DNA of 64,000 nt from Larix kaempferi (Eukaryota > Streptophyta > Pinopsida > Pinales > Pinaceae): assembly GCA_027924585.1 (NCBI GenBank), contig BSBM01000096.1, positions 6,013,501-6,077,500 of the forward strand, given 5' to 3'. The notes under the pieces are model-generated. The model saw only the letters and a program-made list of their open reading frames with translations. It was not told the DNA's origin and searched no databases. This document shows, one piece after another, positions 24,078 through 36,149 of this stretch. Positions within the stretch are counted from its first letter, which is position 1. Each line of letters opens with the position of its first letter. Made by a program: the position numbers and the translations under genes.

Positions 24078-25056
24078 GACAACAAGCGTCATGTTGATTT
24101 ACAATTACATCCAAATTTATGGTTTAAAATTGTGTTTCACATTTGTCTTTTTTCATAGACATGACCTCGCTTACCCATCAATGATTGTTTTCATGGGTTT
24201 GGTTCATATATGATTTATGTATATCGCATGTGCTTACGCATATTAGGTTTATGGTTCATGCATAGATGCACACTTTTGAACAATGCGTTACTTATTTTAT
24301 TTGGAGTTTTTAATGAGTTTTTGGGCATTATGTGTAGGTGTCATGACTTGGCGCTCTTAGTGGCAATGGAGATCGAGTTTTGAGAATAACCATATATTGA
24401 GTCACAAAAGATTGCATGTAAGGTTGTTTAGGGATTCACACATGGAGATGGTATGAAGAGGTGGTGATCAACGATCTATGGTGTGTCATGCTGATGTCAA
24501 GTTACATCTAATAACACAATGACATAACTAGACAACATACTTAGTTGTGTTGCACAATTTACTATTTTGTCGTCAGAATCATGACATTCATTCTCATTTA
24601 ATTAGGCTATACATGTCCATGTTTGCCTGAAAGCTTGCAAATGAGTTTGAATAAGAGGAAATCAACTAAATTGACTTTTTAAAACTAAGTGCTGGCATCC
24701 GACATTGATGAACCATTTTGTAGGTTAACATCAATCAAGTGTTAGGGGATCTCACCGATGTTAATGAATGGATTAAAAGTATATATAACAAGATCAATGA
24801 TGAGATGCATGATGGTTAATTTTGTCAAAGCATCGTCTCAAACTTCTAATAAAAAATTCCTTTGTGCATAAAAAATGTATCTAACTAAATTAATGTTTTA
24901 TCTTCAGAAAAGGCTTTATGTATATTTTTGAAGTCTACAAATCCAACGCAATTGACATAGTTGGATTTCGACTCCCATGGGTAGTAAGTGTGATTTAATG
25001 GGTCCTTATCAACGAGGCTGATCAAACTTCACTGATTGTGAAGGATATGTTTTTTT
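24078..25056. other. Gene-free stretch
   Basis: Nothing recognised on either strand. Confidence 0.4.
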
Positions 25057-26340
25057 GTGTTGGAATGGGGTGTCCAATTACTCCTTGGAAATACTATTTT
25101 GTCTACTACATGCTACAATTTACAGTTTCAAGACCCAATGTGGGAAAAGAGTTACACCTTTATCCAGTATCACATTTCCATCCTCTACCATGTCCCTAAC
25201 AAAATTGTATTGAATATCAATATGCTTTGTCTTCACACAAAAGGTCGAGTTCCTAGCCAGAAAAATGACACTATTACTATCACATTGAACTATAGTAGCT
25301 CTCTGACTTAGCTCTACATTTGAGCATAGTTTCATAAGCCAAATGGCCTCCTTACATGGATGAGTAGCTTCCATCTAATCATCCTCTATAGTGAACAAAG
25401 AAACCATATCACATTGCTTGCTCATCCAACTCATGGCTCTGCCAAACAGTAGAAACACATATTCGTTAGTAGATCTTATTATATCTATGTCCCTTGCCCA
25501 ATCAAAATCCACATAACCATGTATATACACTAGGTGTTTCCCCCCTAAAACATCACTATGATAACAAATGAAATATTCAAAAATACCTTGCAAATACTTG
25601 AAAACCCTCTTCACTGCAACCCAGTGTTCATGTCTAGGATTAGACAATAATCAACTCAAGACTCCCACTACTTGGGAAATGCTTGGCCTATTACAAACCA
25701 CAACATACATCAAGCTACAAATTGCATTAGCATATGGGATATAATCCATATCCTCCATCTCTACAGGTTTTGTATGACACTGTTCAATTGAAAGCTTAGT
25801 TCCCATAGAAATTAGAACAATCAATGGTGTGCAATCTGCCATGAGAAAATGTTGCAGCTCAAAGTTCACATACTTATTTTGGCTCAACCAAAGATTTTTT
25901 TTCGCTCTATCTCTCGTGGTATCCATTCCTAAGATATATTTTGTAGCCCCCAAGTCTTTCATATCAAATTGTGTTGAAAGCTTAAACTTCAAATTAGAAA
26001 TAATATCCTTACTGTACCAAAAATAACATATCATATACATATGGAGTGATAACAAGGAAATGGCCACCATCATCTTTGTAATACACACAATGATCTGATT
26101 TGGATCTCAAAAATCTTAATCCAAACATAAAAGAATCAAGCAATTGGTACCACATTATGAGAGAATGTTGGAGACCATACAAAGGCTTTTTTATTTGTAA
26201 ACTATTGACTCTTTACCTTTATCAATGTATTGCTTTGGTTGTGTCATATAGATCTGATCCTTCAAGTCACCATGTAGGAATGCTGTTTTCACACCCATGT
26301 GTTCCATCTCTAAATCAAAAGTCCCTGCTATAATTGATAA
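25057..26340 (-). pseudogene. Ty1/copia pol relic: RT C-terminal part and RNase H
   Basis: On the minus strand the order is RT then RNase H. RT phrases include KPLYGLQ-like text near 26190, FDMKDLGATKYILGMD (25915-25985) and the NRPSISQVV region (the family has RPDI). These are followed by HWVAVKRVFKYLQG, YVDFDWARDIDIIRSTNEYVF (the family reads YxDADWAGDxDxRRSTxGYVF), SWMSKQ, and the RNase H end KTKHIDIQYNFVRDMVEDG. Three open pieces (26088-25651, 25647-25375, 25374-25120) are separated by stops and frameshifts. RT and RNase H would copy element RNA into DNA. No LTRs were found for this copy. Confidence 0.85.
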
Positions 26341-26639
26341 AAACTTGACAGATGTTAACTTAGAAACTAGGGAAAATTCTCACCAAAGTCTATCCCCTTG
26401 TTGTAGGTACAACATATACCATGTTCTAATGGAACATGGGAGCCCCAAAATTTTTCATTACAAAGATAATGGTTTATATTCCTTTGTATTTATGAGGTTT
26501 CTCATCATGTTTGTTTTGATTTTATGCCTTTGCATTGTTTTCATTTAATTAGAATTTTTCCCTTCGAAAATTTTCGGTTTTGACTGTTTTTTCTGAAAGT
26601 TGCGAGAAGTTTTGATTCCTCTCAAAAGGTCATTTTTCA

Positions 26640-27110
26640 TCTCAAAAACCCACAATTGTGGATTGCGGGAGCTTGTTTTTCCTCTTTTGAGTTTTTCCCA
26701 TCTCGCAACCCGCAAGTTGCGGATTGCGGAAAGACTGTGTAAATATGTTTTTGAACTTTTCGTTCCGCAACCTGCAATTGCGGATTGCGGAAAGTGGTTT
26801 GAATAGTAAAATGCATTCTGTGTTTCCGCAACCCGCAACCCGAAATTGCGGATTGCGGAAAGATGATTCTATATAAAAATCTTGTTTGCATTCCCGCATC
26901 CCGCAACCCGCAATTGCGGATTGTGGGAAGTTGGTGAATAAAATTTTCGAACTCTATAATCCTGCAACCTGCAACCCGCAATTTGCGGATTGCGGAATTG
27001 TCTTTTGATTTAATAAATGCGGTTTAGATCCTGCAACCCGCAACCCGCAATTGTGGATTGCAGATTGTGGGAATGATGTACATACCTACGAAATTGGCTT
27101 CCGCAATTCA
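26640..27110. repeat. Array of dyad-symmetric CCGCAA/TTGCGG units, about 65-bp step
   Basis: Seven copies of a self-complementary unit (for example ccgcaattgcggattgcgg; cccgcaacccgcaattgcgg) lie at about 26650, 26704, 26764, 26826, 26894, 26961 and 27031, with unrelated-looking spacers of 25-40 bp. Each can form a hairpin. The array lies directly upstream of the ORF relic at 27416, the position the GATCGCGG arrays take in the leaders of elements A and B. The inverted pair agccgttga / tctgacggct (27139-27168) follows it. Confidence 0.75.
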
Positions 27111-27415
27111 TCTCCCGCAAATCTTAAGAATCGATCTCAGCCGTTGAATGGTTTTGATCTGACGGCTCAGATTTTATCCATTCAAATTATTAAATAGGTC
27201 ATTTTTCTTATTTTCTCTATCATTTTCGAATTTAGAAAATTACCTTGCTGCTCGAATTTTATTGTGAATTTTTACCAGAGGTGCCTTGCCCGCCATTTTC
27301 AGCTGAAGCAGGTTGGTTTCTCGTTTCCTTTGTTCAATATTTACAGTTTTGATTATTTTGGGATTGTTTTTTATTATTGTTTATTCATACATTAGAATTT
27401 CTCCAGTTTGCAAAC

Positions 27416-30400
27416 ATGTCGCGCAATACACATTCTAAGACCACACAGAAAGACCATTTGAGCATAGACCCAAATTTTGGTGTCTTCTTAGAAACCAGTG
27501 GGAAGATAACTGAAACCTACCAGATAGATTGGTCTAAAATCTACTCGATATTTGACAATGATGACCTATCCAACATTGAGAATGACCGCCAAGCCTACGA
27601 GAAAATTAGAGATTCTCAGCTCCATGCAATTGCTGTCAGACCTGCCATCCTGCCTTATACCGATGCAATTAAATGGATAGTAGAGCATGCCAACCCCAAA
27701 GATCCCTCGTTTAATGATAGCGCAGGTTCACAATTAACCATGTTCCGTCCTGAGGTATTCATCAGGGATTTTTCCCTTAGACCACTTGTGCAGGTCCTTA
27801 ATACTGCATTCCTAGATTCTGGTAACACCAAGTTCAATTTCAACAAAATGCTTAAATCATGGATGCACAAACTAGCAAGCTTTATGCCTAGGGATGACAA
27901 CTTATACCTAGTTTCATGGTTTAAAGAACCCTACTCGTTATTGGCAGCTATGCTTTCCCGGCTGTATGGCCTTCCTAATTGCTCAGTCTTTAAAGAAGAA
28001 TGGGCTCCTGTGGCTCACCATATCTTAACGACAGGTAAATCTTTTCCTTGGGATTCTATTCTGTCTGTCGAGCTCAAAACAACAATTGAAAAGTATAAGA
28101 AATCTCCTTATACAAAGAAGCCCTTTTTCTTTCTTTCAGCCTATGTGATCGATGTTTTTTTTGCTGAGTTTCAATATCCCAATATGGGATGAAATTGGAA
28201 TCTCGCTGCTCCTCCTGTTCACATATATCATTCTGCACTGTGGGAGGATAACTATGTACCTCTATTATATGACATTTGTGATCATTTTCTTGGTGCTATT
28301 TATCTGAAGATATTTAAGAAAGATGCACCAACTTTCTCAACTGATGCCAAGATTTTTATTGCCACAATTGGAGATTGGTATGTAGGGGAATCTTTCTCCT
28401 ATGTCAGAATATGGGGAAGCAGTTCTGTTCACCTACTACCCATAATTGTTCCAGATAAGTTATTGATTGAAGAAGTATAATATCAGACTATAATAGAAGG
28501 GGTTTATCTCAAACTTACAGGTCCCAAGAGGAGAGGATGGCCGCCCAAATTCCCCTTGAACCTTGGACCTTTGGTAATCTCTACTTCCACCTGGGCTCAA
28601 GTATTAGGTAACAAGATTGCTTCTTTGAAACTAGGGCATGCTGCTGAAAGAAGACATGATCCTAAAGGATTCCTAGATGCTCATTTCAAGCACAATCATA
28701 TGAAGATGAGCTATGTACATGAAGATGTCCTAGATGACTCAATCTACCTGGGAGTCAATACTTTTTTCTGAAGTCCTGGCAAGGGTTAAAAGCATGGATG
28801 AACAGAACCAGATTTTGCTACACCAGCAAGAGCTCAGAGATAAGGTTTTCAGCTACAAGAAATTGGAATTCAATTTGATTGAACAGGTAAGAAAATAAAG
28901 AGAAGAGAAGGAGGCTCAACAAGCTAAAATCCCTCTCATGCTGACTTATCCTGATGGTGATAAAGGAAAAGGAATTATGGAGGAGTCTCCAAAGCTGAAG
29001 ATTTATGAGCAATATAAAGTATTAATGCAAACTTCCCATCAAGTGAAGAAGGAACTAGAACAAATGACCTCAGTACTGCACACCAAAGAGGTCAATCCAT
29101 CCATCTCACTGAGTGATGTGCAGGTGATTGTGGTCAGTAATCCAACAAAAAGACAGAAGCTCATAATTGCTCCCTCTCACATCCCCACTCTCAATATTGA
29201 TAGTGATGGGGAGGATGAAGTACTTTATTCTGTACCCGTGCCGGAAGAAAACACTAAAGGTTCGTAGGTAGTCTTAGATTTGTTGAACACCATAGCTATG
29301 GATGAACCTGATTCAGGTGAAAGTATATCTCATGTTTCTGCTGTTCTTGATGTAATAACTTCAGTCACATCACTTTCCTTAGCAGAAGTTTCTTTTGTTA
29401 TAACTTCTGAGGTGACACCACCAATATCCATGTCTCAGTTGTTTGATGCATTCAATTCTACCACTTCTACACCTCCAGCTTTGACAATTCCACTCCCTAT
29501 TTCCCTATCAACCATTGCAGAGATCCAATCTTCAACTGTCCCCGTTCAATCACCTCCATCTCCTTCATTACCCCCAGTTATTGATGTCCCAAATCCCTTT
29601 CCCCCTTCTTCACCTTCAGTTGTTGACACTCAGATTCACCACATGAAGTTCTTACTTCCATTCCTTCACCAACCATTGTACCATCGATTAGTGAAGTTCT
29701 CCCCTCTTCCCAAGTCTCATCCCAAGTTGCTATGTCTATTACTAGTCCTACTGTCACCTAGACACCCCCTTTTATTACAACAACAGATGTGACTACATCA
29801 TTTACTAATATGGTGGCTGCTTTTGAAGATGATATAGTTGTTCCCCTGGGGGATTATTTTTACAGTAAGGCAACCAAGGCAGCGATGAAAAAAGGGAAAA
29901 AGAGAAGCATAGATCATGGAGGATTGGCGTCACCCATTCCTGATCAAATAATCTGGGCTAAGCAATTTGACGATATCCATTTAGAAGTAGTAGATGCAGC
30001 TGGAGCTTTGGGTGCATTTGTAGGTGCAAATTTTGATTTAGTCAAGACCTTGAATAGGGATATTGACTTGAAAAAAGAAGAATTGAAGAAGCTTCAAGAT
30101 AAATTGGCAATAACTAAGGAAGAGCATGAAGTTTATGTTCAAGACCTAAGGAAGATATTTGAAGACAATTTGGAAGATCTGCAGTTGCAGAATACTTCTC
30201 TCCAAGTTAAACTACATGATGCAGAAGCATAAAATGTTGTCAATGAGGAAAGAATGACTGTACTTAAAAAACAACTTGAGGATGCAACTGCAAGTGCAAC
30301 CTCCTCTGCGTTTTCTAGGTTTTCATAGCAAGAGTTCAAGGATGTAGCTAATCATGTCAACCGGGAGCATCATAATCTTCTAGACGAGCTATTTACTACC

Positions 30401-30968
30401 TTGGGTGAAATTCATGAGACTTATATCACCTTTGAGAAGATGTCTAGCACCTTGAGCCAACAAGTAGAGAAAACAAAACAGGCTTCTAAAGATGGAGAAG
30501 ACATCATAGATTGGCAGAAGTATATTGAAGATAAGCCAGCTGATATCCCTGAGTTGAATAGTCTCAAATTCAGAAGGATCAAAACTGTTGTGCACACTTG
30601 GGAGAATGTCATTGAGATGGTAGAGGAAACTATCAACCAGGCTCAATCCCTTTGTAGAAGAAGATGGTATGCCTTATACGATCTCATGGAGATACTGGCA
30701 TTCCCTGTAGTAGGGCTCATCGAGGATGCAGATCCGCCAAAATTGATGATATAGCAGGTTGAAGCCCGTTGTCGAGAAGTCAAAGAGAAAATTATGCAGA
30801 TTGAGCACATCCAAATTGAAGACGTGGATTGGTTGATCAGGAAACCTGTTTCCATGGATGGCAACATCTATGTTTTTATTCACATGTGGCATAAATTGGC
30901 CAAAATGAGATTGAAGGATTCACATGTGATGCCCAGTTGGGGCTCGAATCTCCTCATTATCCAGATAT
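27416..30968 (+). pseudogene. Large unrecognised ORF relic (about 1180 codons), retroelement-associated
   Basis: Starts at the ATG 27416 (MSRNTHSKTTQKD...). One frame runs to about 28765, then a +1 slip at a T6 run, then a return to the first frame near 29630; about eight in-frame stops (28190 TGA, 28479 TAA, 28898 TAA, 29265 TAG, 29760 TAG, 30230 TAA, 30326 TAG, 30752 TAG). Order of regions: a globular, aromatic-rich N-terminal ~450 residues (WIVEHANPKDPSF, SWFKEPYSLLAAMLSRLYG, FIATIGDWYVGE); a Ser/Pro/Thr-rich linker; a basic patch (KKGKKRS); and a long coiled coil (KKEELKKLQDKLAITKEEHE). No RT, integrase, protease or Gag motif was seen. It sits 0.4 kb left of the copia insertion and, without that insertion, about 1 kb upstream of an LTR end, so it fits the extra ORF that some Tat-type gypsy elements carry. 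Function unknown. Confidence 0.6.
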
Positions 30969-31354
30969 AGATGTGCTGATGGAAATTTGGTTCAAGTGGA
31001 AAGATTTCCTCACTTAATAGAACAGTCCGATTTTGTAATCCCTGTTTAAGGGGAGTTTATCCTTTGTATTATTTTGTAAATTATTATTTAAGGGGTAGAT
31101 ATCTCTTAGGCAAAGAGGAGGATTTTTGGGGTAGAAATCAACAGAAGAAGATTGGAGATACTCTGTTTAATGCAGAGCTTGTAATTTCTTACATACTTTC
31201 ACTAATACAGTAATGTTATTCTCTTGCATCATCTTTTGTTCATTGATCAAATTTCTTTGATAAATATTGATTTTACTTCAGGTTGTTATCTATGCTGTTT
31301 AATCTTTTTGCAAATTATTATTTCATACAGAGCTCTATGATCTGGATTTCTCCT
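30969..31354. other. Flank left of the copia element; probable start of the element C 5' LTR
   Basis: Non-coding and T-rich. Removal of the copia insert joins 31354 to 49264, so this could be the outer part of an LTR whose inner end is at 49840. The start (tgtaatccctgtttaagggg at 31035) is only a guess and does not visibly match the start of the 3' LTR at 56817. Confidence 0.35.
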
Positions 31355-31958
31355 TGTTGAGATATTGTAACTTCTAAGAATATTATATTTGTACTTTATT
31401 ATTCCATAGATGTTTCATTCCTCCGTGAAGACCTTTTTGTATATCCGGAGATGTTTTATTCCTCCATGGAGAATGTGGTAACTTGGGTTATTAGACTTCC
31501 CTAGTGGGGGTCGGCCTTGTATGAGTCATGTGGGTTAAAGGGTTATTAGACCACCCTAGTGGGGTCGGCCCTGTCACATTATGTAAAGTGGTTAAGTTGG
31601 GGCCGACCTAGTTATTGTAAAAGTCAAGTCGGAGTAGTGTATAAATAGAGGAGGTGTGTTCCTCATTTATCACACTCACTCATTATTCACTCACTTGTGA
31701 ATGGCGCATAGGTGAGAGAGAGAGATCTGATATGGAAGAGAAGGAGATCATGTTTGGGATATACATCTCTATATTGTTGATCATATATATTGAGGAAGAT
31801 TTGCTAGGTTTTCTACCCCATGAGGGTTTCCCAGGATAAATCTGTGTCTCTTGTGTTTATGTTGTGCTTGTTGTTCTTTCAGTGATCCTGTATATGCCAT
31901 TGTTGTGAAATGAAATGTAATGCTGATATTTTTTGTCTTAGCATATTGAATCTTAACA
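31355..31958 (+). mobile_element. 5' LTR of the copia element (604 bp)
   Basis: TG...CA ends, followed at once by a perfect initiator-Met primer-binding site. It contains a TATA box (31640-31648), the ctagtgggggtcggcc site into which element B jumped in the sister LTR, and a short frame (31654-31839) shared with the other LTR that is not considered a gene. Confidence 0.9.
31640..31648 (+). promoter_or_regulatory. TATA box in the copia 5' LTR
   Basis: TATAAATAG, conserved in the 3' LTR at 48945-48953, with the GAGGAGGTG context in both. Likely core promoter for the element transcript. Confidence 0.65.
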
Positions 31959-31970
31959 TGGTATCAGAGC
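31959..31970 (+). other. Primer-binding site, initiator tRNA-Met type
   Basis: TGGTATCAGAGC, directly after the LTR; the standard plant copia primer-binding sequence complementary to tRNA-iMet. Confidence 0.95.
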
Positions 31971-34519
31971 TAGCTTGAAGGAAGGCAATGCATGGCACTT
32001 ACGACACTTGTCTCACTTGCGACAATTTGCAAGTTAGGGTTTTGTATAACAAAAACCAGTCATCATGGCACTTTGGATATAAATCAATTTTGGAAAAGGT
32101 TTAGGATCTAAAACCTTACAGGTCGTAGATAACATCCCCCTGTACCTTGTGTCCAAAGAAAAACCTCTAATTCATTGTACTTGTGATTTATGATCAGTAC
32201 AAGTTAGGGTTTCTGCCTCTTCCAGATCTCAGTCATAAACAGGTGACCTAGAAAAAAAGGTCACAACATGGACTAGAAAGATCCAAATGAAATTTAGTAA
32301 AATGTTACAGGTAGTGCATGGACTGTACTTTCACAGGTACTATTTTCAGAGGCCGAAGGTGAACCGGTGGCACGTGGCACTCCGTACAATTTCACTCTCC
32401 AATTTTATCCCATAAACAGGTCACGTTGCGACACTTGGCATGACTCTCTCTCTCTCAGAAAATCCAATTGAGGTCAGACCTGTGGGGTTATAAAGATGAC
32501 AGGTCAGGCTACCACAGGTAGAATTTGTATACCCTTTGGATTCATAATTTCAGAGATGCAACAGAAACAATCAGGTGCATATTTTTGTCAAAATAGAATT
32601 GGATTGTGAGCACCTTCATTCTTGGCTTATTACTGTGGCGAGAATTTAGGGCTTCGAAGAAAGTTGGAATTTTCTGAATCGGAGTCCACGGATGAATAGT
32701 TCTCATCAAAATCAAAATTTTTGGTTGGGCAGAAGGCCAAGCTTGATCAAACCCTAGTTCGGGATTTTGATCGGAAAGGTGGAAAATTAGGGCTTATGCA
32801 AAAGTTGGAATTTTTGAAGTCTATGACCATGGATGGAAGCTCCTCAAAAAAATTGAAGTTTAGAGCTTTGGATCAAACATTTTGATTGGGCAGAAGGGTG
32901 GGATTTATCAAACCCTAGTTTGGGGTCCTGTCTAGTGAATCCAGAAGTTTCAAAGGAAATTTTGAGAGGTCAAATTTTGCAGTTTTCAAAATTGAAGTAT
33001 ACCAGCTTGATCAGCTCAGCAAGCCACATCTTTCCATCCATTCAGAAGTTTGAAATTCAAAGTTTGAATTTTTAGGGTTTCTCTGACAAACCCTAATCCA
33101 GCTGCATATCCAGTTTCAGCAAATCAAGGTGGATTGGGTTAAAAGCAATCCTGACAGGTATGACTTCAGGAAATACAGGTATGTTTTGAAATCTAATTCT
33201 TGATTAAGTTCATGATATGTTTGTCTTCATATTATTGAGGTTAGTACAATTATGATTGTTTGATAATGAATGCAAGTGAATGATAGAAGACATTCATTGA
33301 TTAGGTTTATGACAATTATGATTGTACTAATGCACTTGTGGTGTTGTATGAGGATGATGTTGTCTGCTAACAAGATACAGGTACATCAAGAAAGACAAAT
33401 CAAGTTCTATGACCATAATGACATGAAGACAAAGAATCATCCATAATCTTTGATCACATAGAAGCTCTAATTATGAGGTATGTATGACTTTGTTCTACTA
33501 TGCTTAAACTATGAGATATGCAGGTTCTAGCACAAGGTCTCTAAATCATTGAAGAGAACAAAGAAGATATTGTTTGGGTATGTTAAGACATAACCAAGCT
33601 TGATAATCCATGTATGTTTTCCTATATCAAGTTAGAATTCTACTTTGTTAGGATCTTAGGTAAGTATACTTGTGTATGAAATAATCATGACCATACATAC
33701 TTAAGATTATTTAGAATTATAATGTTTTGATAATATTGAGATTATACTAATGAATGTATGTTTGTGTATGAGATCATGAGGATGACACTAGTGCACACTT
33801 GAGCATGCATAGTGGTACAGAATGAATAGAAGATCAAGCGGGAGGCAACCACACAAACATTAAAGATAATTATTTGATTTGTTATTTGAATCTCTGAAAT
33901 AGTAAATGATATTTCTTGTAATAGTTGTATGCATATTTGTATTCCTAGAATATATCATGCTGAGTGTAAACATTCATATAGCATTAAACAGTATACTACT
34001 AATATGCATATGATTAGTAAGTTGGACAAACATTCCATTGTTGCTTGTCTAGAATGAAACCTCTTTGCTGACATGCTGAGAGCTATGCACGCTCTCGATA
34101 GTATGTTCTGGTAGAGATGGAAGGCATCTAGATAGCCACTGTATGCATACAAGATATGGAAAAGTGTTGTGCCAAAGTATTGGTCAAGATAGTTGCATAA
34201 CTATGAAAATCATATCTGTATGCATAATAGGTTATCATGCCAACATGATTTGACGATTATGAAGTATTACTAATCATGTAATTAAATTTGATTTGTAGGA
34301 AAGATCATGAAGGATGATGAACACCTGTTCCAAAGAACAAGTGATGGATGTTCAACAAGAAGACTTACAAATCAAACATACTATAGAAGGCTCGTGGCTA
34401 GAAGATTCTCTTAGAAAGAGGAAGAGGATCATGATGAGATGTTTGCTCCAAGTGGCTAGATAAGACCATTCTATTAATGGTGTAATTTAAGAAGAAGTGT
34501 GAATCGAGAAAAATCATAG
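31971..34519. other. Internal region of the copia element without recognised genes
   Basis: gag, protease and integrase would be expected here but none was recognised in any frame. Two related phrases (gggcagaaggccaagcttgatcaaaccctag at 32738-32768 and gggcagaagggtgggatttatcaaaccctag at 32887-32917) show internal duplication about 149 bp apart. The region may be replaced or fully eroded sequence. Confidence 0.5.
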
Positions 34520-34528
34520 GATTCAATT

Positions 34529-35800
34529 GAAGAAATCTCTGTATGGGTACCCAGGATCGATAGTCATTTGATGAGATTAATGATCACCATGGGTGATGCG
34601 AATTTCAACCTTTTCTACAAGGTTGAAGATGGTTTCTATATACAGATGACATGGATGTAAGAAGGAACTCACCATAGAGTTCAAAATGATCTTGAGGCTC
34701 ATATCAGTAGATCCATCTGACGGGAGATGGAACAGATAGATATGCAGAAGATCACTCAATGCAGAGTGTGAATGATGTTTAGTTACAGAGGGAGAATTGA
34801 TAGCTTCTTGACAATCTTGGGATTTACCAAAAGTAAAGCTGATCCATTACGGATGATGAACCTGTCATACTATTACTGTATGTGGATGATCTCTTTCTGA
34901 CAGGGAATGAGAAACAGATCGTGGAAAGCAAGAAGAAGCTAGCTACAAAATTTGAGATAAAAGATCTCAGATTGATGCATTACTTCCTAGGTCTGGAAGT
35001 ATGGCAAGGCTCAGAAGGAATCTTTTGATATGTTGGAATGTATAGCCATGGCCACTTCCATGGATTCCAGCTTGAAGCTATTAGTTGATGACTCATCAGA
35101 GTTAGTGGATGTAACTCTGTATAGACAAATTATTGGGTCATTGACGTATCTTACGAATACCAGGCCAGATATATGCTTTGATGTGAACACCTTGAGTCAG
35201 TACCTAGAAGAACCTAGGCGTGTTCACCTGATAGCTGCAAAGCATGTGATGAGGTACCTAAAGGGTACGATAAATTTTGGTCTATGTTATCTTGGAGATC
35301 ATAATTTCAGATTGTATGACTACACAGATGCTAACTGGGCAGGAAGTGTATCAGACAGGAAGAACACATCGGGTGGATGTTATTGTCTAGAATCTACCAT
35401 GATCTCGTGGTTTAGAAGGAAGCAGTCTAGTGTGGTTCTCAGCACAACTGAAGTGAAATATATAGCTGCTTTCTCTACTAGTTGTGAAGCGATATGGATT
35501 TGGAAGTTGTTATCAGGATTGTTTGACTTAGAGATGGACCCCACTATGATCCTGTGTGACAACCAGAGTTGTATCAAGATGATAGAGAATCTAGTATTCC
35601 ATGATAAATCAAAGCACATAGAGATACAATATTTTTATATACGGGCTATGGTGCATAAAGGAGCTATCAAGCTCGAGTATGTGAGCACTGACGAACAAGT
35701 TGCTGATGTATTGACCAAACCTTTGTCTCAAGTAAAGGTTGAGTGTTTTCGAAACAAGCTTGGTGTAGTTCAGAAGGACCCTCCTCAAAAGGGGGAGTGA
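34529..35800 (+). pseudogene. Ty1/copia RT and RNase H relic
   Basis: RT pieces: KSLYG (near 34530), then in another frame RIDSHLMRLM and NLFYKVEDGF (34553-34636), then LLLYVDDLFLTGNEKQIV with the catalytic YVDD (34868-34920) and FEIKDLRLMHYFLGLEVWQG (34950-35010). A short deletion joins this to the long open frame 35030-35800, which holds RPDICFDVNTLSQYLEEP, DANWAGSVSDRKNTSGGC, SSVVLSTTEVKYIAA and the RNase H end KHIEIQYFYIRAMV. These would copy element RNA into DNA. The frame ends DPPQKGE-stop, and its last codons overlap a polypurine tract (aaaagggggag, 35787-35797). Confidence 0.88.
35787..35797 (+). other. Polypurine-like tract at the end of copia pol
   Basis: aaaagggggag followed by TG, exactly the form that normally abuts a copia 3' LTR. 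Here the 3' LTR starts only at 37665, after a second tract (acggggag, 37657-37664). This suggests that about 1.86 kb of repeat-rich sequence lies between the original tract and the LTR. Confidence 0.5.
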
Positions 35801-35814
35801 TATGGTCGATGCTG

Positions 35815-36045
35815 ATATTTGGATATTGGTATCGTTGTGGATACCTGTATCGATGATGAGATTGCCTATATCGACGGTAAGGTTGATGATGTGGATACTG
35901 TATCGATGACGAGGATACTTGTATTGATGATGTGGATACTTGTATCGATGATGAGGTTACCTGTTCCGATGATGAGGTTACCTGTTCCGATGATGAGGTC
36001 GAAGATGAGGTTACCGGTTCTGATGATGAGGTCGATATATGGTCC
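35815..36045. repeat. 21-27-bp tandem array, copia 3' region, block 1
   Basis: Degenerate units of the type gatgatgaggttacctgttcc (three clear 21-bp copies at 35940-36020, then a variant), preceded by looser gatgatgtggatacttgtatc copies. The periodic short frame is a by-product. Confidence 0.75.
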
Positions 36046-36149
36046 TTAGACTTTGTTTAAGTGGACGAGGAGGGATTGTATTATCCCTGAACACATGTCC
36101 TAAAAGAGATCTGTAGACATATGTCTCTGAGAAAGTGGTCCCTAGTGGA

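Noticed and set aside
26640-27110. Possible CRISPR-like array (regular repeats with differing spacers)
   Set aside because: Repeats are imperfect, self-complementary and in a plant nuclear retroelement setting; no cas genes. Treated as a leader hairpin array.
31654-31839. Frame shared by both copia LTRs (also at 48959-49144)
   Set aside because: Conserved because the LTRs are copies of each other; it starts just after the TATA box and is most likely transcribed non-coding LTR.
35819-36049. 76-codon frame rich in Met, Leu, Pro and Val
   Set aside because: Produced by the 21-bp tandem array; the periodic protein text has no independent support.
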